This document shows, one piece after another, positions 7,350 through 14,732 of a DNA stretch of 16,239 nucleotides. The notes under the pieces are model-generated. The model saw only the letters and a list, made by a program, of their open reading frames with translations, made no database searches and was not told where the DNA came from. This stretch comes from Anaerolineaceae bacterium (GTDB lineage: Bacteria; Chloroflexota; Anaerolineae; Anaerolineales; Anaerolineaceae), in the NCBI GenBank assembly GCA_003158355.1, contig PMIV01000166.1, forward strand, positions 1-16,239, read 5' to 3'. A program made the position numbers and the translations under genes. How positions within the stretch are numbered: the first letter of the stretch is position 1; each line of letters starts with the position of its first letter.

Positions 7350-8024
7350 ATGTCTTTTGATCCAACCCGGGTAAAAGCAGTTTGTTTCGATGTAGACGGA
7401 ACTCTGAGCGATACTGATGATATTTGGGTAGCCCAGATCGAACAACGCTTACATTTTTTAAAAATTGTCGTACCTGGGAATGATCTTCACACGCTGGCAC
7501 GCCGGATGGTGATGTCTTCCGAGACTCCCATGAATGCCGTTTATCATTGGCTGGATGTGTTGAGCCTGGATGATAATATTGCGCGGATCTACGAGCGCAT
7601 GATCCGGCGGCGCAAACAAAAAGCCCCCTCTTTTTCACTGATGGCTGGGGCAAATGAAACCCTGGCAGAGCTCTCGGCGCGGTTCCCGTTATCTGTGGTC
7701 AGCGCGCGTGACGAATATACCACGCAGGAGTTTTTAGATCAATTCTCTTTGCGAAGTTATTTTCATTTTACGGTGACTTCGCAAACCTGTGAGCACACCA
7801 AACCCTATCCGCAGCCTATCCTGTGGGTGGCTGAACGGATGCAGGTGCCGCCGGAAAACTGTATGATGGTAGGAGATACCACCGTGGATATTCTGGCAGG
7901 GAAAGCAGCCGGGGCACAGACCGTCGGGCTTTTATGCGGGTTTGGTACTGAGCGTGAATTGAGGCGAGCCGGAGCTGACCTGGTACTGAAAGATTTACCA
8001 GAGTTGATCAAAGTTTTCAAATAG
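7350..8024 (+). CDS. HAD-superfamily hydrolase (phosphoglycolate phosphatase-like)
   Basis: The 224-residue product has all four HAD motifs: motif I FDVDGTLSD with nucleophile Asp14 and acid/base Asp16, motif II Ser118 (VVSARD), motif III Lys151 (HTKPYPQP), and motif IV 'GDTTVD' with Asp176 and Asp180. The helical cap between motifs I and II (about 20-100) is the type seen in Gph/PpaX-like phosphatases. It should be a soluble Mg-dependent phosphomonoesterase; the substrate is not predictable from sequence. The ATG lies 3 bases after the stop of the metallopeptidase gene, so the two are co-transcribed and probably translationally coupled. A strong terminator follows 5 bases after the stop codon. 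No functional link between a secreted peptidase and a cytoplasmic phosphatase is obvious. Confidence 0.88.
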   Translation: MSFDPTRVKAVCFDVDGTLSDTDDIWVAQIEQRLHFLKIVVPGNDLHTLARRMVMSSETPMNAVYHWLDVLSLDDNIARIYERMIRRRKQKAPSFSLMAGANETLAELSARFPLSVVSARDEYTTQEFLDQFSLRSYFHFTVTSQTCEHTKPYPQPILWVAERMQVPPENCMMVGDTTVDILAGKAAGAQTVGLLCGFGTERELRRAGADLVLKDLPELIKVFK

Positions 8025-8029
8025 AGTTC

Positions 8030-8057
8030 AAAAAAGACGCCAACGGCGTCTTTTTTT
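8030..8057 (+). terminator. Rho-independent terminator after the HAD hydrolase gene
   Basis: A 12-bp perfect stem (8030-8041 pairs with 8045-8056, core GACGCC/GGCGTC) with a 3-base loop runs into seven T residues. It starts 5 bases after the stop codon and ends the 6003-8024 operon. The A run on the left arm gives the minus strand a T tract too, so it may also stop leftward transcription from the AT-rich island. Confidence 0.93.
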
Positions 8058-8110
8058 ATGGGTTCATTTTGTAAATAATCACCGGTCTGTAGAGCTTACA
8101 TCAACTCGCG

Positions 8111-8224
8111 TTATTTAACTTCGTAGATCAGGTAATTCTCATTAGTGGTTGCTGATGTAAATGACGCGACCAGATTCGTGGCTTGATAAAAAGCATCCAG
8201 ATCAGCCTGAGTCCAGGTAAAGAC
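8111..8224 (-). pseudogene. Remnant of the 3' end of a coding sequence (37 codons, no start)
   Basis: On the minus strand a 37-codon frame ends at TAA (8111-8113) and is blocked upstream by an in-frame TAG (8225-8227). It has no start codon. It reads like real protein: VFTWTQADLDAFYQA, then about 14 residues, then NENYLIYEVK. The base composition is closer to the normal genes than to the AT-rich gene beside it. I take it as the C-terminal stub of a gene whose front was deleted or replaced when the neighbouring island formed. The parent family is not recognised; an end such as 'YLIYEVK' is compatible with a membrane glycosyltransferase but proves nothing. A chance open frame of this length cannot be ruled out. 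Confidence 0.4.
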
Positions 8225-8267
8225 CTAATTGTAGGAATATATCTAAATCAATGGAATTCCAAAAAGA

Positions 8268-9770
8268 TTATATTTTTTCAAAGGGGATAATCTTTTTACT
8301 ATTTTCCTTCCAAAACTTGTTCTCCAACGCGTCAAGAAAGAACAAAATCGACATCCAAAAACCCATCCGGGATTGAAGCAAGAATTGTTCTGCATGCCTT
8401 GGAATTTCTATTGTATCAGAATGCCAAATTAACAGACTAAGTGGAATGACACTTAAAATTAGGAAAGCAACTACAAAATCCCCAACTTTAAATTTATATT
8501 TATTAATCACAATGGTTAAAATACATAAAATAATCCCGATTGGATAGATGATGTTGTTTTTTGGATAAATTATATTTGATAACCTACGTTCCCAATTTGT
8601 GGGTTCAGGAGGATTATGAAGATAAGATAAATTACTTGGACTGATCAGACTATTAATTTCAGAAAAAGGCTTCAGAACATACAATGGGTGAGAGATTAAG
8701 AACTTCGTGTAAATCGTTTTGGTTTTTTGATAAAATGCCATTTGCTGTGCTTTTGGTTGATTCAATAAATTGATATCCACCTTATTTAAATCAAGGCCAT
8801 TGTTTATAAAAAACTGAGTTAATTCTGGTTCAACCATTATTCTGTTATTCAAAACATGAGACATCGGTTCCCACCACCGATTTGAATTATTTACCTGGAT
8901 TAAGGAAAAAGCTGAACAGAGAATGACCATCAAGCTCAGGCTGAAATTTAATATATATTGCTTTTTCCCTTTCATTCGGAATAATACATATAGTAGATAT
9001 AAGAATCCACCGATCAAAACGATCGAAGCATTCGCATCCCTGATGAAAATGTATAAAACTATGCTTATCCAAAGAAGGATAGATAAAGTGATGTTATATA
9101 TGCAGCGTTTGTTTTTTTCAATTGATTCTTTCAAGAGTATCAACGCAACAATGAAAATAAAAAGGCTGTTCGATATAGATTCTGTGAGTAACATTCTTTC
9201 CCACAGACCAATATCAATTCCCAGGCCTAAAAGTAAAATAATGGCTGTTGAGAAGAACTTTAAAAACAGATGTTTGGTTTGAAGACTTACGGTAAAAGCA
9301 AAAAAGATCCAGACGAGAAAGTTCAGAATAAATTGAAATAGTGTAATTCTCCACATTGAATTAAATTGCTCAAAATTACCTATATTGATTCCCAACAATT
9401 TATAGATCAACGGCAAAACAAATGGCCGCTGACCATCCCAAAAATTGGGGCTGGTTATTGGAATTTCGGTCACCTCAACATATGATTTCGTGTCATGCCA
9501 GGGGCGTAAATCGTCGAGATTGTGTAAATATTGAAATTTGATCAAACCAAAACAAATAAGTAAACAGAATGCGGCGCACCAAATAATCAAATTTGGATGT
9601 TTTTTACTCAGGTAACCGAGCAGCATAAGTAATGATCCTAAAATCAATAACTTTAATTGCATTCCCCCCAACATAAATGTTTTTCCGCGGAGAAAATCGC
9701 TAAAAATTGAGAAAAAAATGATAAATCCGCCTGGTATATAAAAACATAATTCTTTTATTCGTTTTTTCAA
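8268..9770 (-). CDS. Multi-pass membrane protein, possibly a GT-C-type glycosyltransferase
   Basis: The 500-residue product is strongly hydrophobic, with about ten to twelve predicted helices (among them 38-55, 60-77, 131-150, 157-178, 219-238, 416-432 and 441-459). A large soluble loop lies at about 290-410. Between the third and fourth helices sits 'RPWHDTKSYVE' with Asp93, followed by 'FWDGQRPFVLPLIYKLLG'. An acidic residue in the first large loop followed by an 'RP..PL.Y' segment is typical of membrane glycosyltransferases that use lipid-linked sugars. Near the C-terminus is 'EIPRHAEQFLLQSRMG'. The likely start is TTG (9768-9770) with GGGGA 7 bases upstream; the next in-frame ATG would remove the first helix. 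The gene is visibly AT-richer than its neighbours, uses mainly A/T-ending codons and stands alone, which suggests horizontal transfer. Confidence 0.65.
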   Translation of the reverse strand: MKKRIKELCFYIPGGFIIFFSIFSDFLRGKTFMLGGMQLKLLILGSLLMLLGYLSKKHPNLIIWCAAFCLLICFGLIKFQYLHNLDDLRPWHDTKSYVEVTEIPITSPNFWDGQRPFVLPLIYKLLGINIGNFEQFNSMWRITLFQFILNFLVWIFFAFTVSLQTKHLFLKFFSTAIILLLGLGIDIGLWERMLLTESISNSLFIFIVALILLKESIEKNKRCIYNITLSILLWISIVLYIFIRDANASIVLIGGFLYLLYVLFRMKGKKQYILNFSLSLMVILCSAFSLIQVNNSNRWWEPMSHVLNNRIMVEPELTQFFINNGLDLNKVDINLLNQPKAQQMAFYQKTKTIYTKFLISHPLYVLKPFSEINSLISPSNLSYLHNPPEPTNWERRLSNIIYPKNNIIYPIGIILCILTIVINKYKFKVGDFVVAFLILSVIPLSLLIWHSDTIEIPRHAEQFLLQSRMGFWMSILFFLDALENKFWKENSKKIIPFEKI

Positions 9771-9804
9771 TTGATTATCCCCAAGATGATCGTTGAGCTA
9801 TGAT

Positions 9805-9942
9805 TTATTTGAATTCCACGTAAAAAATATGGTCTTCACGTTCTCTCAACTGTAGAAGAATTTTTGAAGTCCCACTTTCTTAAAAATTAGGTATAACTTG
9901 TTTGGCATTGTTCACTTCCAAGAGGACGGTTCTATTCAAAGT
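9805..9942 (-). pseudogene. Possible decayed coding fragment with an internal stop
   Basis: On the minus strand one frame reads TLNRTVLLEVNNAKQVIPNF, then a TAA stop (9880-9882), then 23 codons including SKILLQLREREDHIFYVEFK, then the final TAA (9805-9807). Both halves have a plausible beta-strand pattern, and the second ends in a way that resembles the remnant at 8111. There is no start codon, and an in-frame TAA also closes the upstream end. This may be debris of a gene that once lay between the PBP gene and the AT-rich membrane protein gene. In AT-rich DNA the reading is weak evidence. The rest of 9771-9985 holds only an imperfect inverted repeat. Confidence 0.22.
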
Positions 9943-9974
9943 TTATTTTAAAAATGCCAAATAATCTAGTTATA
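9892..9974. repeat. Imperfect inverted repeat downstream of the PBP gene
   Basis: TATAACTTG-TTTGGCATT (9892-9909) is repeated on the other strand at 9953-9974 as TATAACTAG-ATTA-TTTGGCATT. There is a 9-base perfect inner arm, a 7-base perfect outer arm and a 4-base insertion between them. The arms are 43 bases apart. It could be an operator pair, a weak terminator-like fold after the PBP gene, or chance in AT-rich sequence. Confidence 0.35.
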
Positions 9975-9985
9975 AAACTTTTTCC

Positions 9986-12862
9986 CTAAGGTAAAACCGT
10001 AAAAGTAATGTTCTCCGAACTGGACGTGTTGCCGGCGCTGTCGACGGCTTTAATTTGCAGAGTATGTTTACCGGCTGCTGGAGACCAAAGGTAAGTATAG
10101 GGAGGTTCAGTACGTTCCCCGATCTTCTTACCATCCATCCACCATTCCACTTTGGCGACGCTCACCTGGTCAGTCACCTCTGCGCTGAGGGTGAGGACGT
10201 GATTGACGGGTTGGATCTCGCTGCCGCTGGCGGGATAGGTAATATGAATGGACGGCGGAACATTATCCACGGTCACCTGGATCACTGCCGTCTGGATCTG
10301 ATTGTTCTGGTCCACCACATTCAAGCGGATCGCATACAGGCCGTCTAACCCCTTGGTATCCCAAACTGCCAGCTTGCCATCCTTCACCGGGGCAGTACCA
10401 GTCGCATCCACTTGCTGCCAACTTTGCGGATTGATGCCTTGCCCTACCTGAACATTATAGGAAGCAAAAGCTGATACGGCCGCTGTTCCGCTAATGGTCA
10501 CTTTTCCGGCAACTGGGGCAAACAACCCCGGGCTGCTGATCTGAACCAGTGGATTGGTTTGAGTTGTGGAAATCGCATCGTAACCGAGCGGAGGAATCTT
10601 CAGACCGGCGCCGGTAGCCCATTCACGCATATTGGCCGGCACATTTACAAACACCTCTTGATCGATCAATTCAGCCGGGGTAAAAACGGTTGCCAGCAAC
10701 CCGGTCTCGCGGTTCACATTTAATTTTTCATAAAGGGTATCTGCTTGCGTCGGTTCATTACCATACAAGAAAACATCATTGGTAACACTGGGGCAAATCG
10801 CGGTTGGCAGCATTCCCGAAGGGGAGCAAACCTGAATGCTGCTTACATCCGCAGGCTGTGCCCAGGTACTATCAGCCATGTTTTGAATGCTGTATTGGAT
10901 GAGAGCGTGCCAGAGACCAGACGACATGCGTATATCCAGCGGGGAGACTGCTGCAACTGTTTTGTTTTCTCCCATCCAGGTAAGCACAAGTCGATCTGGA
11001 GTGTAGCCAACCGTCCAAACCTGATCTTTTGCCGCCACCTGACCGGTTTTTACGGCAGCACTGCGGCCAATTTCAAGAACATTGGGGTGTCCCAAGCTGG
11101 TTCTGCGGGTAACTTCGTCGCTTAATACATTGTTGATGAGATAGGTAAGCGAACGGCTGAGCATCGCTTGCGAATCGGGAACAGTATGATCGACCAAAAT
11201 TTGACCAGAGGCGGAGCGGACTTTTAAGACCACCACAGGATCAAGGCTGCCGGTTTTAGTATTCAGAGTTCCAATCCTATTACCCTCGGCTGCCAGGGTG
11301 GCGTAAGCCTGGGCAACTTCAAGCAAGGAGCTTTTCCCACCCCCAAAAAGCAGATCAGCAGAAGCGGATTCTTGTTTCGGGGAAGAAAGACCCGTGGCAT
11401 CAGCCAATACCCAAACTGTCTGCGCATCCATCTGTTCAAGCAAGGCCGCAAAAGGCGCCGTGTAATCATTCGCCAGCGCTGAGCGGACGTTTACCGGGCC
11501 GTGGAAGGAATTATCGGGGTTGTGTTGGCCGGAAACATCTGTGGGAAGGGTAGCCGGAACATCCCACTCCAGGGTGGCCGGTGAAATACCGCGGGCGAAA
11601 GCTGCCAGGGCAATAAAAGGCGTGGCCAATGACCCGATCTGATAATCTGTATTGATGATCGTGCTGGTAAGCGTGGTGGGAGCGGAATAGGCCAGGATCT
11701 GACCGGTGTGCGGGTCCAAGATGAGACCGGCAGCGCTTAAATCGGAGCTCCCAGCCTGAGCAAAGCTTTGGGTAGGGAGAAGATCGCCAGCCGGGCAGGT
11801 GCTCCCTTTAGCGGCGTCACCGGAACCAGCGGAAGATTCTATCTGAAGCAGTTGCACATGAGCCGCGCAGGTAAATTGAGTTTGCAGATCAAGATCGAGG
11901 GTAGTGATCACGTTCAGACCACCGCGTTCCACTCGGTCTTTGCCTAACTCAACTTCCAACTGGTCTTTGACCAGGTCGAGGAATTCAGCGTTGGCGTTGC
12001 TGTTTTGAGCAGGTACGGAATAGAGATGAATTTTTTCTGCTGCCGCTGAGGAATATTCAGCCGCGGTGATTACACTTGAACCGGCCAGGGATTTAAGCAG
12101 TTTTTGTTGGTTTTCCAGGGCGGCGCTGAGCGCATCGATCGGATTAAGCGCTGGCGATTGCATCAGGCTGACGATCAAAGCGGATTCAGCCAGGTCAAGG
12201 TCAGAAGCAGATTTATGCAAATAAAGCTGAGCCGCACTGTCTGCCCCATAGCTTAAATGACCGAGATACACGCTGTTAAGGTACCATTCCAGCGTCTGGG
12301 TTCGCCCATATTGGCGAATAATCTGGCTTGCCAGCAGCTTCATGCGGATGGCAGTGCGATCAGAATCGGTTTCGTTGTTCAGTAAAAGGTTTTTTACCAG
12401 TCTTTCTGCAATCGTACGGGGCTGCTGCTGCAGATCTGATAAAGAGCTGGCACCGTTGTTTTTCCAGAAGGTTGGGTCAAGGTCAGCGACAGTGAGGCGC
12501 AGCAACTGCAAGCTGAAGTGATCGGCATCATCCGGGTTGACACTTAAAAAGTGGCGCGTAACGCCGTCATTTTCAATACTGGCTAAAGTTTGAACTCCGC
12601 TGCGGTCCAACAAGCGGGTGGGCTGTAACAATTCTCCGTTTTGGCGGTTCAGCAGGGTTGGCAACTGCTCAATCGAGGGTAAGTCGTATGTGAGTGAAAC
12701 GTAATAAAAACCACCGAAAAGAAGCGAACCGCAAAAAAGCAGCGCAAACAAAGCCAATGCCAGACGCGCCAGGTTTGAAAAAAAAGTATGCACCGACTGG
12801 CTGTTCTTTTGCCGGAAGGATTTCCTTTTTTTTACAAGTAGGTAAACATTTTGGCGCTTCAT
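9986..12862 (-). CDS. Class A penicillin-binding protein homologue, apparently catalytically dead in both domains, with C-terminal Ig-like domains
   Basis: The 958-residue product has a basic N-terminus, one membrane anchor (about 31-54), a GT51-like region (about 85-280), a transpeptidase-like region (about 375-660), a linker with 'VCSPSGMLPTAICP' typical of class A PBPs, and two Ig-like domains (about 772-868 and 869-958). The fold signatures are clear: EWYLNSVYLG (192-201), a SAAQLYLHKSA segment, and ILDPHTGQILAY. The catalytic residues are not. The EDxxF glutamate is Leu128, its histidine is Asn135, and the second GT51 glutamate (RKxxE) is Met174. SxxK is S411-L-A-T414, SxN is D466-Y-T468, and only KTG (605-607) survives. 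The frame is long and undamaged, so this is a maintained protein. Its start is 8 bases after the TPR gene stops. A structural or sensing role at the cell wall is my inference. Confidence 0.85.
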   Translation of the reverse strand: MKRQNVYLLVKKRKSFRQKNSQSVHTFFSNLARLALALFALLFCGSLLFGGFYYVSLTYDLPSIEQLPTLLNRQNGELLQPTRLLDRSGVQTLASIENDGVTRHFLSVNPDDADHFSLQLLRLTVADLDPTFWKNNGASSLSDLQQQPRTIAERLVKNLLLNNETDSDRTAIRMKLLASQIIRQYGRTQTLEWYLNSVYLGHLSYGADSAAQLYLHKSASDLDLAESALIVSLMQSPALNPIDALSAALENQQKLLKSLAGSSVITAAEYSSAAAEKIHLYSVPAQNSNANAEFLDLVKDQLEVELGKDRVERGGLNVITTLDLDLQTQFTCAAHVQLLQIESSAGSGDAAKGSTCPAGDLLPTQSFAQAGSSDLSAAGLILDPHTGQILAYSAPTTLTSTIINTDYQIGSLATPFIALAAFARGISPATLEWDVPATLPTDVSGQHNPDNSFHGPVNVRSALANDYTAPFAALLEQMDAQTVWVLADATGLSSPKQESASADLLFGGGKSSLLEVAQAYATLAAEGNRIGTLNTKTGSLDPVVVLKVRSASGQILVDHTVPDSQAMLSRSLTYLINNVLSDEVTRRTSLGHPNVLEIGRSAAVKTGQVAAKDQVWTVGYTPDRLVLTWMGENKTVAAVSPLDIRMSSGLWHALIQYSIQNMADSTWAQPADVSSIQVCSPSGMLPTAICPSVTNDVFLYGNEPTQADTLYEKLNVNRETGLLATVFTPAELIDQEVFVNVPANMREWATGAGLKIPPLGYDAISTTQTNPLVQISSPGLFAPVAGKVTISGTAAVSAFASYNVQVGQGINPQSWQQVDATGTAPVKDGKLAVWDTKGLDGLYAIRLNVVDQNNQIQTAVIQVTVDNVPPSIHITYPASGSEIQPVNHVLTLSAEVTDQVSVAKVEWWMDGKKIGERTEPPYTYLWSPAAGKHTLQIKAVDSAGNTSSSENITFTVLP

Positions 12863-12870
12863 TGTCGTTT

Positions 12871-14673
12871 TTACTTTTTGGTTGAGGTACTGCTTGGTTT
12901 GGGCGTGGCACTCTTCTTCGGGGTTGGAGTGGGTGTCGGCGTTTTACTCGGAACCGGGGTTTTTGTAAGTGTAGGTGAGGGTGTCGCGGTCACTAGTTCC
13001 GTCAATTGTTTCTCCGCATCCACTTTTAAATCTTGGGGAAGGGCACCGCCAGCATATTCCTGAGCAGCAGTAAAATCTCGAATGGCCGCGCTGGCTTCAT
13101 CCAAACCACGCAATGATGCGGCTTGCCAGTAGAGCAGAACCGCTTTTTGTGAATCTGTTTTAGCCAGTTTTTTACTGTAATCGAACTGATTGTAGGCGCT
13201 GCCGGCCAGGGTTTCCGCCAGTAACACTCTGCCCAGGCCTACATTGGCGTCAAAATTGTTATAGTCTACATGCAATACTGCATTGAAATCTGAACGGGCG
13301 GAGTCAGTTTGATTTTCGCTCAGATAGATATCAGCCCGAAGCAGGTATGCTTCAATGAATTTATTGTCCTGCTGCAGGCATTCATTGACCAGCGCAAGCG
13401 CTTTTTCAGAATCGCCGCCTTCGAAGTATGCCCGGGCCAATAAAATCTTCGAGCTCATATTTGTGGGTGAATAATTCAAAAAAGTGAGCAAAGGTTCAAT
13501 GGAAGTGTTGTAATCGCCGTTCAACTGTAAAATCTTCGCCCAGGTTAAATATACCGGGAGCAGAGAACGGTCGTATTGATTGGCTTTTTTGATCGATACC
13601 AGCGCCTGGTCGCCATCCCCTTTGGCCAGATATGCTTCGGCGCGGTCCAATTCCACCTGCGCGTTGTTCGGCATGCTGGCATCCAACCCGGATAGATAAC
13701 CTAAAGCTGCGTCCGGGGAATTTTGGGCGAGCATGAGATTCGCCAGTTCCAGATATGCCACGCTCAAATTCGGGTCCAGGCTAACCGCCTTTTGCAGGGC
13801 GGTAAGGGCTTGGTCCGTCTTTACAGGTTGGCCCTCAAGATAGACCTGCGCTTCTCCCAGATAAGGCGGTGCAAAATTGACATCGATTTTAATGGCGTTC
13901 TGGTAAGCAGAAAGGGCATTGTCAAAGGCCCCCTGGAAGCGGTAAACATCGCCCAAATGATAGTAGATATCCGCAGCATTTGGTTCACTCGCCAGCACCT
14001 GTTTGAAATAATCAGCGGCCTTTACCCAATCGCCTTTTTCGTAAGCGCGCATTCCGGCGGAATAGGCTTCAAAACGATTATGCGGAGTGGCTACATAGAC
14101 GGGGGTGGGTGTAAAAGTGGCGTCTAGGGCGATGGAAAACAGTGCTGGCCCGGTAGAGGTGATAGTGGGAGTTAAAGTTTCGGTCGCCGTGGGTAGAGGA
14201 GTGACCGTCCAATGTTTGACGGGTGATATACTCGCTGATTGGCTGGGTTTTAATGCGAGATAAATTCCGAAACCGAATAAAGCGATGATGGCAAGGCCGA
14301 GAACTGAATATAAAGCTATTCTTGACCGTAAGGCACGTTGTCCAGCAGGGTTTTCATCTTCCAATTCCAGTTGAGTCTTCCAGGGGATAAAGGGCGGATC
14401 TGATGGTGCTTTTGGAGCTAATTCAGGGGCTTTTTCTCCGAGCATGCGCAGCCCCTGGGCAGCTTCTTCATTTTCCGGGTCGATCACCAGTACTTCTCGC
14501 AAACAATAAATACGTTCTTTTGTTGTTTTTACTGCTGCGCTCATCCACAACCAGTAATCAACGTTTTTTCGGTCGATTTTTAGCAACTGAGAGAAGAGTT
14601 CGCGCGCTTTCGTCAGGTCGTCAGACTGAAAAGATGAAACTGCTTGAGTATACAGGTCTTGCTCTGGAATCAT
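12871..14673 (-). CDS. Membrane-spanning TPR protein with TPR units on both sides of the membrane
   Basis: The 600-residue product has four parts. Residues 1-78 form a cytoplasmic TPR-like helical unit ('VDYWLWMSAAVKTTKERIYCLREVLVIDPENEEA'-type, kept short here). A single transmembrane helix lies at about 119-141. A Thr/Pro-rich linker (about 155-195, with PTATETLTPT) follows. A long extracytoplasmic array of TPR units runs from about 201 to 540, with the regular 'A..Y..LG..Y...G....A...Y..A...D' pattern. The last 40 residues are a low-complexity Thr/Pro/Lys tail that could bind cell-wall polymers. TPR arrays act as protein-binding scaffolds. The gene is directly upstream of the PBP homologue (8-base gap), so the two products probably work together at the envelope. 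There is no Shine-Dalgarno site; the start is set by a promoter 6 bases upstream. Confidence 0.85.
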   Translation of the reverse strand: MIPEQDLYTQAVSSFQSDDLTKARELFSQLLKIDRKNVDYWLWMSAAVKTTKERIYCLREVLVIDPENEEAAQGLRMLGEKAPELAPKAPSDPPFIPWKTQLELEDENPAGQRALRSRIALYSVLGLAIIALFGFGIYLALKPSQSASISPVKHWTVTPLPTATETLTPTITSTGPALFSIALDATFTPTPVYVATPHNRFEAYSAGMRAYEKGDWVKAADYFKQVLASEPNAADIYYHLGDVYRFQGAFDNALSAYQNAIKIDVNFAPPYLGEAQVYLEGQPVKTDQALTALQKAVSLDPNLSVAYLELANLMLAQNSPDAALGYLSGLDASMPNNAQVELDRAEAYLAKGDGDQALVSIKKANQYDRSLLPVYLTWAKILQLNGDYNTSIEPLLTFLNYSPTNMSSKILLARAYFEGGDSEKALALVNECLQQDNKFIEAYLLRADIYLSENQTDSARSDFNAVLHVDYNNFDANVGLGRVLLAETLAGSAYNQFDYSKKLAKTDSQKAVLLYWQAASLRGLDEASAAIRDFTAAQEYAGGALPQDLKVDAEKQLTELVTATPSPTLTKTPVPSKTPTPTPTPKKSATPKPSSTSTKK

Positions 14674-14679
14674 AGATTG

Positions 14680-14708
14680 AGTGTAGCATAGGCTAGAAAG
14701 CTGGGCAA
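14680..14708 (-). promoter_or_regulatory. Promoter of the TPR-PBP operon, likely leaderless
   Basis: On the minus strand TTGCCC (14703-14708) is followed after 17 bases by TACACT (14680-14685). An extended -10 TGC lies directly before TACACT. The ATG of the TPR gene (14671-14673) begins only 6 bases after the -10 box, leaving no room for a Shine-Dalgarno site. The promoter overlaps the upstream half of the divergent LysM gene promoter. Confidence 0.55.
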
Positions 14709-14719
14709 GATTATTCAGG

Positions 14720-14725
14720 TATAAT
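14720..14725 (+). promoter_or_regulatory. -10 element of the LysM lipoprotein gene, likely leaderless
   Basis: A perfect TATAAT (14720-14725) is followed by 7 bases and then the ATG at 14733. This is the same geometry as at miaB. No good -35 is visible 16-19 bases upstream; that region overlaps the divergent TPR promoter. The earlier in-frame ATG at 14724 overlaps the -10 box itself, so it would not be transcribed. Confidence 0.5.
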
Positions 14726-14732
14726 GCAGTTT

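Noticed and set aside
8225..9985. AT-rich island as an insertion sequence or integrative element
   Set aside because: There is no transposase or integrase, no terminal inverted repeats at the island's ends, no target duplication and no tRNA gene; the carried gene is a membrane protein.
11640..11665. SxxK change in the PBP as a single sequencing error (Thr codon ACG for Lys AAG)
   Set aside because: One base could explain this site alone, but the SxN motif, both GT51 glutamates and the motif 1 histidine are changed too, at several bases each.
12880..12985. Simple-sequence repeat in the 3' end of the TPR gene
   Set aside because: The repetition is at the protein level (Thr/Pro/Lys) with varied codons, so it is a low-complexity tail and not a DNA microsatellite or CRISPR-like array.
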